Part shown: positions 1 through 6,646 of the stretch, one piece after another
How the letters are laid out: each line of letters begins with the position of its first letter
Numbering within the stretch: the stretch's first letter is position 1
IMG/VR virus record: IMGVR_UViG_3300031215_000009
Location: 17,442 to 81,441 of that record
DNA length: 64,000 bases
DNA from: a virus
Direction: 5' to 3' (one strand)
Translations under genes and position numbers: made by a program
Notes under the pieces: model-generated
Databases searched by the model: none
What the model was told of the DNA's origin: nothing
What the model saw: only the letters and a program-made list of their open reading frames with translations

Positions 1-16
1 AAATACGATATATATC

Positions 17-205
17 ATGTTTGAAAACCCCAGAAAAAACCCTAATATTAAACAAGGTGATAGATTATTAATTGATTTTGACCAAATCAAAGCACCTAAA
101 ACTAATAAAAATGATATTAATATAGAAAGAGAAAAACTAAAAGAGGATATTAAAAAACCTACGATTAGAATTAACCCACCTAAAAAAGGTAAAAGTTTAT
201 TTTAA
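17..205 (+). CDS. small hypothetical protein
   Basis: A 62-residue, Lys/Asn-rich, very basic and probably largely disordered protein that I do not recognise. It ends directly against the ATG of the uvsY-like gene (stop at 203-205, next ATG at 206), so the two are almost certainly co-translated. The start at 17 lies so close to the window edge that its promoter cannot be seen. It lacks cysteines, membrane segments and any motif. Its place in front of uvsY is the only clue, and a recombination or DNA-binding accessory role would be a guess. Confidence 0.6.
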   Translation: MFENPRKNPNIKQGDRLLIDFDQIKAPKTNKNDINIEREKLKEDIKKPTIRINPPKKGKSLF

Positions 206-679
206 ATGAATGAAGAAAACGAAGAACTAAAACAAACTGAATTATCAACGTCTGATAAATTAGATGTTGCGTTTGAAAAAGAACGCAAAGAAATATCTGC
301 ATATATTAAAGAAAATATTACAGATAAAATGCATAGTATTGATGAAATAGCAAATCTTCAAGTTCATTTGTTATCTCAACGACAACGATTGGTTGATAAG
401 ACTAATAGTTTAAGAGCCTCTATTAGAAAGAAAAACAAAAGTATGGCAAGGATTAGGAAACAAAAATTTCGTTTCTATAAACTCGACTATGACGTTAAAT
501 TAAATGATTATGAAATAACAAGACATATTGATGCAGATGTAGAGGATGTAGTAAATATGGTTAAAATATTAGAAAATCAAATATTATACTACAAAGATAC
601 AACCGACACGTTAGACAAATGTACTTATATGATTAAGTACTTAATAGACGTTAAAAAGTTTATGTCAGGTAGTTTTTAA
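206..679 (+). CDS. uvsY: UvsY-like recombination mediator
   Basis: A 157-residue helical protein whose second half follows the layout of T4 UvsY (137 residues): a Lys/Arg-rich helix (RASIRKKNKSMARIRKQK), then a Y-D-V-K-L-N-D-Y-E segment, an acidic D-A-D-V-E-D-V stretch, and a C-terminal helix ending in IKYLIDVKKFMSGSF, comparable to IKHIQDMRAFEAGK of T4. UvsY loads UvsX recombinase on ssDNA coated with gp32. The gene sits 50 nt upstream of the uvsW-like gene, and in T4 uvsY and uvsW are also neighbours. The N-terminal 45 residues are extra and unassigned. The call rests on remembered family pattern and position, not on a search. Confidence 0.68.
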   Translation: MNEENEELKQTELSTSDKLDVAFEKERKEISAYIKENITDKMHSIDEIANLQVHLLSQRQRLVDKTNSLRASIRKKNKSMARIRKQKFRFYKLDYDVKLNDYEITRHIDADVEDVVNMVKILENQILYYKDTTDTLDKCTYMIKYLIDVKKFMSGSF

Positions 680-729
680 CACTATTAAATACCTTATAAA
701 CACTATAAACACTATAAATACAAGTACTC

Positions 730-1749
730 ATGAAATTCGAGACAACTCACTCGGGTAAAATATTAACTTTAGTTGACGCTTCTGTTTTAGAAAGAAAGCA
801 ATTAAGTTTATCTTTAACCAAAAAATTAGAATATTACAATTTCTTACCTCCAGCAGTTAAGAAAAGATGGAATGGAATTGTATCTTATTTCCACAAGGAT
901 AGATTTGTCCCTGTTGGTTTGTGGCAAGAATTAAAGTACATTGCAGAAACTTTCAAATTCCCATTAGAAATAACAGGACTTGGAGAAGCAATATTCTACA
1001 AAGATGTAACAAGAGATGAATTTCAAGATTGGGTAGATGATAAGTTTTTCGGTGCCGTTAATTCTAAAGGTGATGATTTTATTCCAAGAAAATATCAAGT
1101 TGATACTGCATACGCAATCTTAACTAATAAAATATCAGTTAGTGAATTAACAACAGCTGCAGGGAAATCTTTGATTATCTTTATTTGTATTGTTTATTTT
1201 CAAGAAACTGGTTTAGGAAAGAAATTCTTAATGATTGTACCATCTATTGATTTAGTAATACAAGCTTATGAAGATTTTAATGAATATAATAGTTTTTTAT
1301 TAGAAGATAATAGATTTCCATTGAATATCAAACAAATTCATGGGGGAGAAAAGAAAGACTTTATTGCATCACAAAATATACATGTTAGTACGTTTCAATC
1401 ACTTGCTAAATTTCAAAATCAATACTTCACTGTATTTGATACTGTTATTGTTGATGAGTGTTTACACCCAGACAGTTTAATCAAGATGGGAGATAATACA
1501 ACAAAGAAAATATCAGATGTAGTAATAGGAGATGAAGTTTGGACTACTAATGATATTACAGGAGATTTGGAAATTAATAAAGTAGATTATATTTATAAAA
1601 ATCTTTCAAGTCACGAACACTTATATGAATTGGAATTAGAGGATGGTTCGATATTAGAACTAACAGGAAATCACAAAGTAAAACTTTCTGATAAATCTTA
1701 TAAGAGAGTTGATGAATTGACAGGAAGTGAAGATATAATAACTTATTAA
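730..1749 (+). CDS. uvsW: UvsW helicase, N-terminal part, fused to intein N-half
   Basis: Residues 1-243 are the N-terminal part of a UvsW-type SF2 helicase (branch migration, R-loop unwinding). Helicase motif I appears as TTAAGKS (near residue 143) after the upstream PRKYQVD segment, and the extein ends at IVDE of motif II. The DECH box is cut: Cys-244 starts an intein N-half of 96 residues, with block A (CLHPDSLI), block B (LTGNHKV) and a stop at 1747. The C-half with CHRTKS follows on a separate frame from 2029. Together the UvsW fragments make about 510 residues, close to T4 UvsW (about 500). TATAAATAC just upstream (near 712) resembles a T4 late promoter. Confidence 0.85.
   Translation: MKFETTHSGKILTLVDASVLERKQLSLSLTKKLEYYNFLPPAVKKRWNGIVSYFHKDRFVPVGLWQELKYIAETFKFPLEITGLGEAIFYKDVTRDEFQDWVDDKFFGAVNSKGDDFIPRKYQVDTAYAILTNKISVSELTTAAGKSLIIFICIVYFQETGLGKKFLMIVPSIDLVIQAYEDFNEYNSFLLEDNRFPLNIKQIHGGEKKDFIASQNIHVSTFQSLAKFQNQYFTVFDTVIVDECLHPDSLIKMGDNTTKKISDVVIGDEVWTTNDITGDLEINKVDYIYKNLSSHEHLYELELEDGSILELTGNHKVKLSDKSYKRVDELTGSEDIITY
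1459..1746 (+). other. split intein N-half (UvsW motif II)
   Basis: 96 residues. Cys1, block A CLHPDSLIKMGD, block B LTGNHKV with the expected Thr and His, then VDELTGSEDI and a stop. Inserted between E and C of the DECH box. No endonuclease domain in the half itself. Confidence 0.88.
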
Positions 1750-1756
1750 ATAACCT

Positions 1757-2032
1757 ATAAAAAGTTTACAAGAAATTATAAATGAACAAACAGAAGCTAT
1801 TCATCAAGATACTGGGATAGAAGAAGGACAACGCAAAGATGTTGATGAAAAAGTAGAAAAGAAGAATCAACAGAATATAGATAAGTTCAAAGGTTTAGAA
1901 GTTTACTTAAAAGAAAATGACTACAAATTCCATTTAATAGATGAAGACTATTTTAGTGTTCAAGATTATTCTTCTTTGGAAAACCAACCAAATAAAAAAT
2001 TACTTAAAACCAGACTAAAAGCATTTATATGA
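1757..2032 (+). pseudogene. orphan reading frame between the UvsW intein halves
   Basis: An open frame of about 91 codons (1757-2032) fills the gap between the two intein halves but has no in-frame ATG. It is highly charged (QRKDVDEKVEKKNQQNIDKF, then a hydrophobic/aromatic tail ending LKTRLKAFI). Its stop TGA overlaps the ATG of the intein C-half (ATGA), the usual coupling for a translated upstream gene. I do not recognise it. By analogy with the gp41 locus it may be the C-terminal remnant of a homing endonuclease, which is inference only. Confidence 0.45.
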
Positions 2033-2145
2033 AAATAAAGAAAATAACAAAAAAGAAATATAAAGGTGATGTTTATAATCTTAGAATAGATAGTGAAGAT
2101 GGAAACAATCATAATTACTTTGCTAACGATATTAATGTATCGAAT
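2029..2145 (+). other. split intein C-half (UvsW motif II)
   Basis: 39 residues from its own ATG to the terminal Asn. Block F is NHNYFAND and block G is INVSN followed by Cys+1. The penultimate residue is Ser, while the other four C-halves here have HN. Confidence 0.87.
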
Positions 2146-2832
2146 TGTCATAGAACTAAGTCAAACACTATTAGAGAATGTATTAGTAAGTGTGTAAATG
2201 TAGAAAGACGTTTCGGATTAACAGGAACAACTCCAAAACAAGGTACTTTAGATAGTTTAACACTACAAGCATATCTTGGTCCCAAGGTAATAGAAGTTAA
2301 AGCAAAAGAATTACAAGACAAAGGAGATATTGCAGAAGTTGATATAGCAATTGTTGAATTGATTTACCCTGAAGAAATTCAAAAACGATTTGATGATATT
2401 AAAAAGAGTATGACAGGTGAAGACAAAGGAAAACTTCTTAAAATAGAACAAGATTTTATTATTAAGTACATTCCTAGAGTTGAATTAATTTCAAAAGTCA
2501 TTTCTAAAGTTCAAAAAAACCAATTAGTGTTGTTTCACAGACAAGCTTATGGTAAACAACTTAAAAAGTACTTAGAAGAAAATACAGATAAAGAAATATA
2601 TTTTATTTATGGTGAAACTAAGAAAGATGATAGAGCTGAGATTAAAAGATTGATGGAACATGATGTTATTGAAAAGGAAATAGATGCTTTTCGATTTGAT
2701 TCAGAAGGTAATAGTTATGAAATATCACACAATGAGTATATTAGATTAGTAAATGGTAAATCTATAAAGGTGTCAAATTTAAGTGAAAATGATGATATTG
2801 ATTTGAAAAGTATATCTAAATTTAAAGTTTGA
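2029..2832 (+). CDS. uvsW: intein C-half fused to UvsW helicase middle part
   Basis: Residues 1-39 form an intein C-half (YNLRIDSEDGNNHNYFAND = block F, INVSN = block G) followed by Cys+1 of CHRTKS, which completes UvsW motif II. The next 175 residues are helicase: RFGLTGTTPKQG (motif III region) and the domain-2 segment LVLFHRQAYG...IYFIYGET. After KRLMEHD (2664) the sequence changes to about 55 residues that look like a truncated intein N-half (YEISHNEYI, then SNLSENDDID), ending at 2832. The real helicase C-terminus lies beyond an HNH gene, at 3821-4163. Penultimate intein residue is Ser instead of the usual His. Confidence 0.82.
   Translation: MKIKKITKKKYKGDVYNLRIDSEDGNNHNYFANDINVSNCHRTKSNTIRECISKCVNVERRFGLTGTTPKQGTLDSLTLQAYLGPKVIEVKAKELQDKGDIAEVDIAIVELIYPEEIQKRFDDIKKSMTGEDKGKLLKIEQDFIIKYIPRVELISKVISKVQKNQLVLFHRQAYGKQLKKYLEENTDKEIYFIYGETKKDDRAEIKRLMEHDVIEKEIDAFRFDSEGNSYEISHNEYIRLVNGKSIKVSNLSENDDIDLKSISKFKV
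2665..2829 (+). pseudogene. truncated second intein N-half inside UvsW
   Basis: About 55 codons replacing helicase sequence after KRLMEHD. FDSEGNSYEISHNEYI followed by SNLSENDDIDL aligns in spacing with the end of the other N-halves here (for example LEDGSILELTGNHKVKL ... VDELTGSEDI). Block A with the catalytic first residue is missing, so splicing from this piece is not expected. It ends at a stop 45 nt before the HNH gene. Confidence 0.45.
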
Positions 2833-2877
2833 ATCACAACTGGAGTAAATATATAAAATATATAAAATAGATATATT

Positions 2878-3819
2878 ATGAAAAATGATTTACTTAAATG
2901 TTTCCAAGAAAAACATGGAACTCCAGATAATGTAAATAAATTAAATGAATATGTTGATTTCCTCCTGACATATAAGTTAAATGAAACTGAATATACTGAA
3001 AATCATCATATATTAGATAGGGCATCATTCCCAGAATTTGAAAAAGAAGAATGGAATATTATAACATTAGACTATAAAGACCATATTAAAGTACATGAAA
3101 TGTTGTTTGAAGATTATAATATTAGAAGATACCAAAGAACTCTTACTTTCAAAGGAGTGAAAAAAGATTATAAGTTACTTTCTAATGCAGCAAAGAAAGG
3201 ATGGACTAAATTTAAAAACAACAAAGTAAAATATGATTTATTTTGTTTACGTAGAAGTGTAATAATGAAAACACTTTCGTCAGATGAACAATCAAGAAGG
3301 GGTAAATTATTTTGGGATAATTTATCAAGTGATGAATTAGAAAAATGGAAAATGAAATGTAATAAAGGTAGAACCAACGAATCAAAAATAAAACAAAAAG
3401 AATCAATTAATATTTATTATTCTAATCCTGATAATAGGGAAAAGAAATCTAAAGAAACAAAAGACTATTGGGATTCATTAAGTGAATCTAAAAGAAATGA
3501 TTTTAGAAAAAACATGAAATCTATAAATTCTAATGAAGATAAAAGAAAAGATGCAAGTGTAAAAATAAAAAATAAATGGCAAGACCCTGTTTTTCAAGAA
3601 AAAATGTCAAATAGAAAAACTAAACCAAAAAACAAATATGAATTGATATTTGAAGATGGTAATAAAGAAATAATAATTGGGTTTTCTGAAATGATAGAAA
3701 AATATAACTTAAATGCTACACTAATTAGAAAATTCTTAAATACGAAAACCAAAGTAGAATCTAAAAGTAAACGAGAACAAGCATTAAATACAATAGGATT
3801 AATAATAAACCAAATATAA
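2878..3819 (+). CDS. HNH homing endonuclease interrupting uvsW
   Basis: A 313-residue protein with an HNH core near residues 40-75: ENHHILDRASFPEF, then NIITLDYKDHIKVHEML, giving the His-His, Asn and His pattern of phage homing endonucleases. Residues 130-255 hold repeated helical segments (LFWDNLSSDELEKWKMK, DYWDSLSESKRNDF, KIKNKWQDPVFQEKM) like NUMOD-type DNA-binding modules, and the C-terminus (IIGFSEMIEKYNLNATLIRKFL) looks like a NUMOD1/HTH repeat. It lies between the middle and last pieces of uvsW, so it probably invaded this gene. Its ATG sits after an AT-rich 45-nt leader. Confidence 0.82.
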   Translation: MKNDLLKCFQEKHGTPDNVNKLNEYVDFLLTYKLNETEYTENHHILDRASFPEFEKEEWNIITLDYKDHIKVHEMLFEDYNIRRYQRTLTFKGVKKDYKLLSNAAKKGWTKFKNNKVKYDLFCLRRSVIMKTLSSDEQSRRGKLFWDNLSSDELEKWKMKCNKGRTNESKIKQKESINIYYSNPDNREKKSKETKDYWDSLSESKRNDFRKNMKSINSNEDKRKDASVKIKNKWQDPVFQEKMSNRKTKPKNKYELIFEDGNKEIIIGFSEMIEKYNLNATLIRKFLNTKTKVESKSKREQALNTIGLIINQI

Positions 3820-3820
3820 T

Positions 3821-4163
3821 ATGGCACAAATAACAAATTTAAAACACATAAAAAAGAAAGTAGAGGCTGCAAGAGTTCTTGTAGCCTCTTATTAGGTGCG
3901 GTACGTTATCGACAGGAATTAACATAAAAAATATCCATAATATTCACTTTACTGAATCGTTTAAATCAGATGTTATTGTAAGACAGTCTATTGGTAGAGG
4001 TTTAAGACAACATAAAGATAAAGATAAATTAAGAGTTTATGATTTTGTAGATTGTCTTAATACTGGAAAAGATAACATGTTAATGAATCATTCAAGAGTT
4101 AGACGAACAATCTACAAAGAACAACAATTTGATTATATTATCAAGAAAGTACATTTAATTTAA
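3821..4163 (+). pseudogene. uvsW: UvsW helicase C-terminal fragment, frame-disrupted
   Basis: An ATG at 3821 opens 24 codons ending ARVLVASY and a TAG at 3893. Seven bases (3893-3899, TAGGTGC) separate this from GTLSTGINIKN in the +1 frame (from 3900), which runs through VIVRQSIGRGLRQH (motif VI) to a stop at 4161. In T4 UvsW these two pieces are one continuous motif V (VASYG..STGI). The downstream piece has no early ATG. Either a short insertion broke the gene, or a recoding event bypasses it. With the split intein and HNH gene upstream, this helicase may be inactive. Confidence 0.72.
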
Positions 4164-4167
4164 TAAT

Positions 4168-4209
4168 GGTCTCATAGAGTTAAATACTTTATGAGACCTT
4201 TTATTTTTT
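4168..4209 (+). terminator. terminator after uvsW
   Basis: GGTCTCATA (4168-4176) pairs with TATGAGACC (4190-4198) and is followed by a T-rich tract. Confidence 0.75.
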
Positions 4210-4227
4210 ATAAAGTTTTTAATTACA

Positions 4228-4234
4228 TTAAATA
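4228..4234 (+). promoter_or_regulatory. late-type promoter box
   Basis: TTAAATA ending 19 nt before the ATG at 4254. Confidence 0.45.
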
Positions 4235-4253
4235 ATTAAAAGAAATATAGTAA

Positions 4254-4601
4254 ATGAAGAGTTTAAATGAATTTTTAAAGGAAGAGGTATCTGATAAGTT
4301 AGAAGAAAGAACTGTTCAAGTTAAAAGAAAATATGGTATTCATGATTCTATCAAAGTTGGAGCAATTGCACCAGTTAGATTAAAAATATTAGGATTTATT
4401 GCAGAAAAAGGTCATTGTACTAAAGATGAATTAAAAGAATTTATAAATTCTAAAAATGAAGATTCAGGGACAAGAACTAATATGTCTTGGTTAAGAAAAA
4501 ATGCAAAATATATTACAGAATTTGAAAAAGATGGTTGTAGTTGTTGTAAACTTTCTAAACTTGGTAAAAGAGTTATAAACAAAACAAATATCAACGATTA
4601 A
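4254..4601 (+). CDS. putative internal head protein with winged-helix fold
   Basis: 115 residues. The first eleven (MKSLNEFLKEE) match the pattern of T4 capsid-targeting peptides (MKTYQEFIAEA), with LKE as a possible cleavage site for the gp21 protease. The rest looks like a small winged-helix DNA-binding domain: VRLKILGFIAEKGHCTKDELKEFI (helix-turn-helix), then SWLRKNAKYI and a KLSKLGKRVI wing. Three cysteines (GCSCCKL) cluster near residue 98. It has its own late-type box and terminator context. Packaging with DNA and injection would fit but is inference; a plain transcription regulator is the alternative. Confidence 0.6.
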   Translation: MKSLNEFLKEEVSDKLEERTVQVKRKYGIHDSIKVGAIAPVRLKILGFIAEKGHCTKDELKEFINSKNEDSGTRTNMSWLRKNAKYITEFEKDGCSCCKLSKLGKRVINKTNIND

Positions 4602-4630
4602 TAGTTTAATTCGCAATTAAATCTAATTAG

Positions 4631-4639
4631 GATTAAATA
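4631..4639 (+). promoter_or_regulatory. late-type promoter box
   Basis: GATTAAATA ending 28 nt before the ATG at 4668. Confidence 0.5.
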
Positions 4640-4667
4640 TAGTAACTAAAAAATATAAACATAAAAA

Positions 4668-5261
4668 ATGAAAAATTTAACAGGATTTATAAACGAGGCT
4701 CAAAAGTCTAAAAAACAAAAAGAATATCAAGATTTCTTTGATAAGAAATTAGAAAAATATAATGTAAAATCACCTGCAGAACTTGATGATGCTGAAAAGA
4801 AAAAATTCTTTAATGAAATAGATAAAGAATGGACAGGTGAAGCTACAAACGAAAAGAAAGTAGAAGAAGATTTCGATTCTGAAGATGATGAAGATTCTGA
4901 AGACTTGAAAGATAAGAAAGATAAAGACGATAAGAAAGACAAAAAAGAAGAAGATGAGGATGATGAAGAAGATGAGGATGATGAAGAAGATGAAGATGAT
5001 GAAGAGGATGATGAAGAAGATGAAGATGAAGAAGAAGATGAGGAAAAAGTTGATGAAAGTTTAATAACAGAAAAAGAATCTAAATTTGCTAAAAAATTCA
5101 AAGGGTTAGTAGATAGTAAAGATATTGCAGGAATTAGAAACGGTGTAAAAAACGTTTTCGCTGATTTAGCAGAAGAAGGAGCAGCTAATGAAGATATTAG
5201 AGAATTTATTCAAATGTATGTTGATATTTCATTGGATCAAATCGAAGCATCTGTTGGATAA
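4668..5261 (+). CDS. acidic protein with capsid-targeting-like N-terminus
   Basis: 197 residues. It begins MKNLTGFINEA, close to the T4 capsid-targeting peptide including an INE/A cleavage-like site. Residues about 65-125 are almost only Asp and Glu with a Lys-Asp lead-in, an extreme low-complexity acidic stretch, followed by a folded-looking C-terminal helical domain (KFAKKFKGLVDSKDIAGI ... EFIQMYVDISLDQIEASVG). T4 has acidic prohead-core and internal proteins, so a packaged or core protein is plausible. No enzyme motif is visible. The gene is a single unit between a late-type box and a strong terminator. Confidence 0.65.
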   Translation: MKNLTGFINEAQKSKKQKEYQDFFDKKLEKYNVKSPAELDDAEKKKFFNEIDKEWTGEATNEKKVEEDFDSEDDEDSEDLKDKKDKDDKKDKKEEDEDDEEDEDDEEDEDDEEDDEEDEDEEEDEEKVDESLITEKESKFAKKFKGLVDSKDIAGIRNGVKNVFADLAEEGAANEDIREFIQMYVDISLDQIEASVG

Positions 5262-5290
5262 GTATAATAAAACACAACAAAACACATTAA

Positions 5291-5320
5291 AAAAGGAATC
5301 TCAAAAGGATTCCTTTTTTT
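5291..5320 (+). terminator. intrinsic terminator
   Basis: AAAAGGAATC (5291-5300) pairs with GATTCCTTTT (5308-5317) and continues into a T run. Confidence 0.85.
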
Positions 5321-5323
5321 ATT

Positions 5324-5332
5324 GATTAAATA
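5324..5332 (+). promoter_or_regulatory. late-type promoter box
   Basis: GATTAAATA 22 nt before the ATG at 5355. The 27 bases from 5323 match those from 9046 exactly. Confidence 0.55.
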
Positions 5333-5354
5333 TTAAAACTTAGAATTACTATAC

Positions 5355-6632
5355 ATGGCAAATTGTAACATTATAACTTTAAAAGGAACATCTTCGATTT
5401 CAAATGATAGAATCATTATAAATGAAAATTTTAAAAACCTTATTGGGTGTTTAAAAGAACTACAATCTTTAGTAGATTCTGGAAATATAGATATTAATAG
5501 TAATTCTGTTAGTAATGATTCGAATGTTCCTGGTAATACTGTTACCAATGCACTAAATAATTTATTATCTTCAATGTCAACAAGTAATTCAGTTACTTTA
5601 GTTGATTTACTTGATGATTTACCATATATTGGTAGTAGTGGTGATTTATGTTTTGTTAGAGATATAACTGCAAAAACAACACCTATAAGTGCATTATATA
5701 TTTATGATACAGAATGGAAACAATTAATTAGGGAAGATTCAAATACGTACATAACAGATTTGAATGATGCTATCGAATCACCGGGTCTAAATATAATAGG
5801 AGCAACCGTCGCAGATATAAAAGGTAAAACATTCTCAGATTTCATTGATATTTACGTGTTTCCAACTGTAGCAGCATCAATATCAGCAAACGAATCTGCT
5901 AATATAGTTTATGCTGGTGCATCTTCAACTGTTGAAGTAGGTACCACACTAGATGTTACATTAACTGCAACATTTAATAGAGGTTCTATACAAAATGGTG
6001 ATGGTAGTTCAGGTCCATTATTAGTAGGTTTACCAAATCAATATGAATTTTCTGGACCTGGTATTTCGGTTCCTGTTGTAATTACATCAACAAATTTATC
6101 TGAAATATTAACAACTGCAAATACTGGAATGTCAACAGTATTAGCGATTTTCGGTTCACAAAATTGGGGAATTGATATTGATTATGATGCTGGAAGTGGT
6201 ACTTATTTAGATTCTAAAGGAAATGTTGCTAATAATCTTGATGGTAGTAGAGTATCTGGAAATGATACAGATGATACACCAAATATTACAGGTAGATATT
6301 ATGTATTTTATGATACTGGTTCAATAGTATCAAATTCAGCACAAGTTAGAAATTCATCAGGAAAAGTATTTTTATCTGCATCTAATACTGGTTCATTTAC
6401 TATAAATATACCATTAAATACAGCAGAAGTATATTTTTCAGTTCCTACTGGAAAATCAGTACAAGTAAATTACGTACAAAGTTCAAATGCAGACGTAACA
6501 GGGTCATTTGCTAGTTCAACATTTAATGTTGATGATGCTAGTGGTTCTGCAGTATCTTATGATACTTGGCGTTCTACTATTGGTGGTGGAGGTTATCCTG
6601 CAAATGCAACATATAACGTAGTAATAAGTTAA
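5355..6632 (+). CDS. virion structural protein (fibre/appendage-like)
   Basis: 425 residues, rich in Ser, Thr, Asn, Gly and Val with few Lys/Arg, typical of beta-rich phage appendage proteins. The first 75 residues look helical and could be an attachment part. A DLLDDLPYIGSSGDLCFVRD segment is followed by many predicted beta strands and an Ig-like or Ig-fold region (TVEVGTTLDVTLTATFNRGSI). The C-terminus (GGGGYPANATYNVVIS) is a plausible beta sandwich. It precedes the beta-helix protein at 6647 by 14 nt, so both likely form part of one fibre or neck appendage. I cannot match it to a named T4 protein. Confidence 0.6.
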   Translation: MANCNIITLKGTSSISNDRIIINENFKNLIGCLKELQSLVDSGNIDINSNSVSNDSNVPGNTVTNALNNLLSSMSTSNSVTLVDLLDDLPYIGSSGDLCFVRDITAKTTPISALYIYDTEWKQLIREDSNTYITDLNDAIESPGLNIIGATVADIKGKTFSDFIDIYVFPTVAASISANESANIVYAGASSTVEVGTTLDVTLTATFNRGSIQNGDGSSGPLLVGLPNQYEFSGPGISVPVVITSTNLSEILTTANTGMSTVLAIFGSQNWGIDIDYDAGSGTYLDSKGNVANNLDGSRVSGNDTDDTPNITGRYYVFYDTGSIVSNSAQVRNSSGKVFLSASNTGSFTINIPLNTAEVYFSVPTGKSVQVNYVQSSNADVTGSFASSTFNVDDASGSAVSYDTWRSTIGGGGYPANATYNVVIS

Positions 6633-6646
6633 AAATAAAACAATAA

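Noticed and set aside
1750-2028. Group I intron between UvsW fragments
   Set aside because: The flanks translate to intein blocks A, B, F and G with own stop and start codons. The gap is too short for an intron with nuclease and the mechanism at protein level explains it.
3893-3914. Programmed bypass like T4 gene 60 at the TAG in UvsW motif V
   Set aside because: Gene 60 needs matching take-off and landing codons. A hop from TAT to the next TAT (3908) enters a frame with an early stop, so a simple insertion fits better.
4727-5101. Minus-strand frame of poly-serine
   Set aside because: It is the shadow of the GAT/GAA-rich acidic tract on the other strand.
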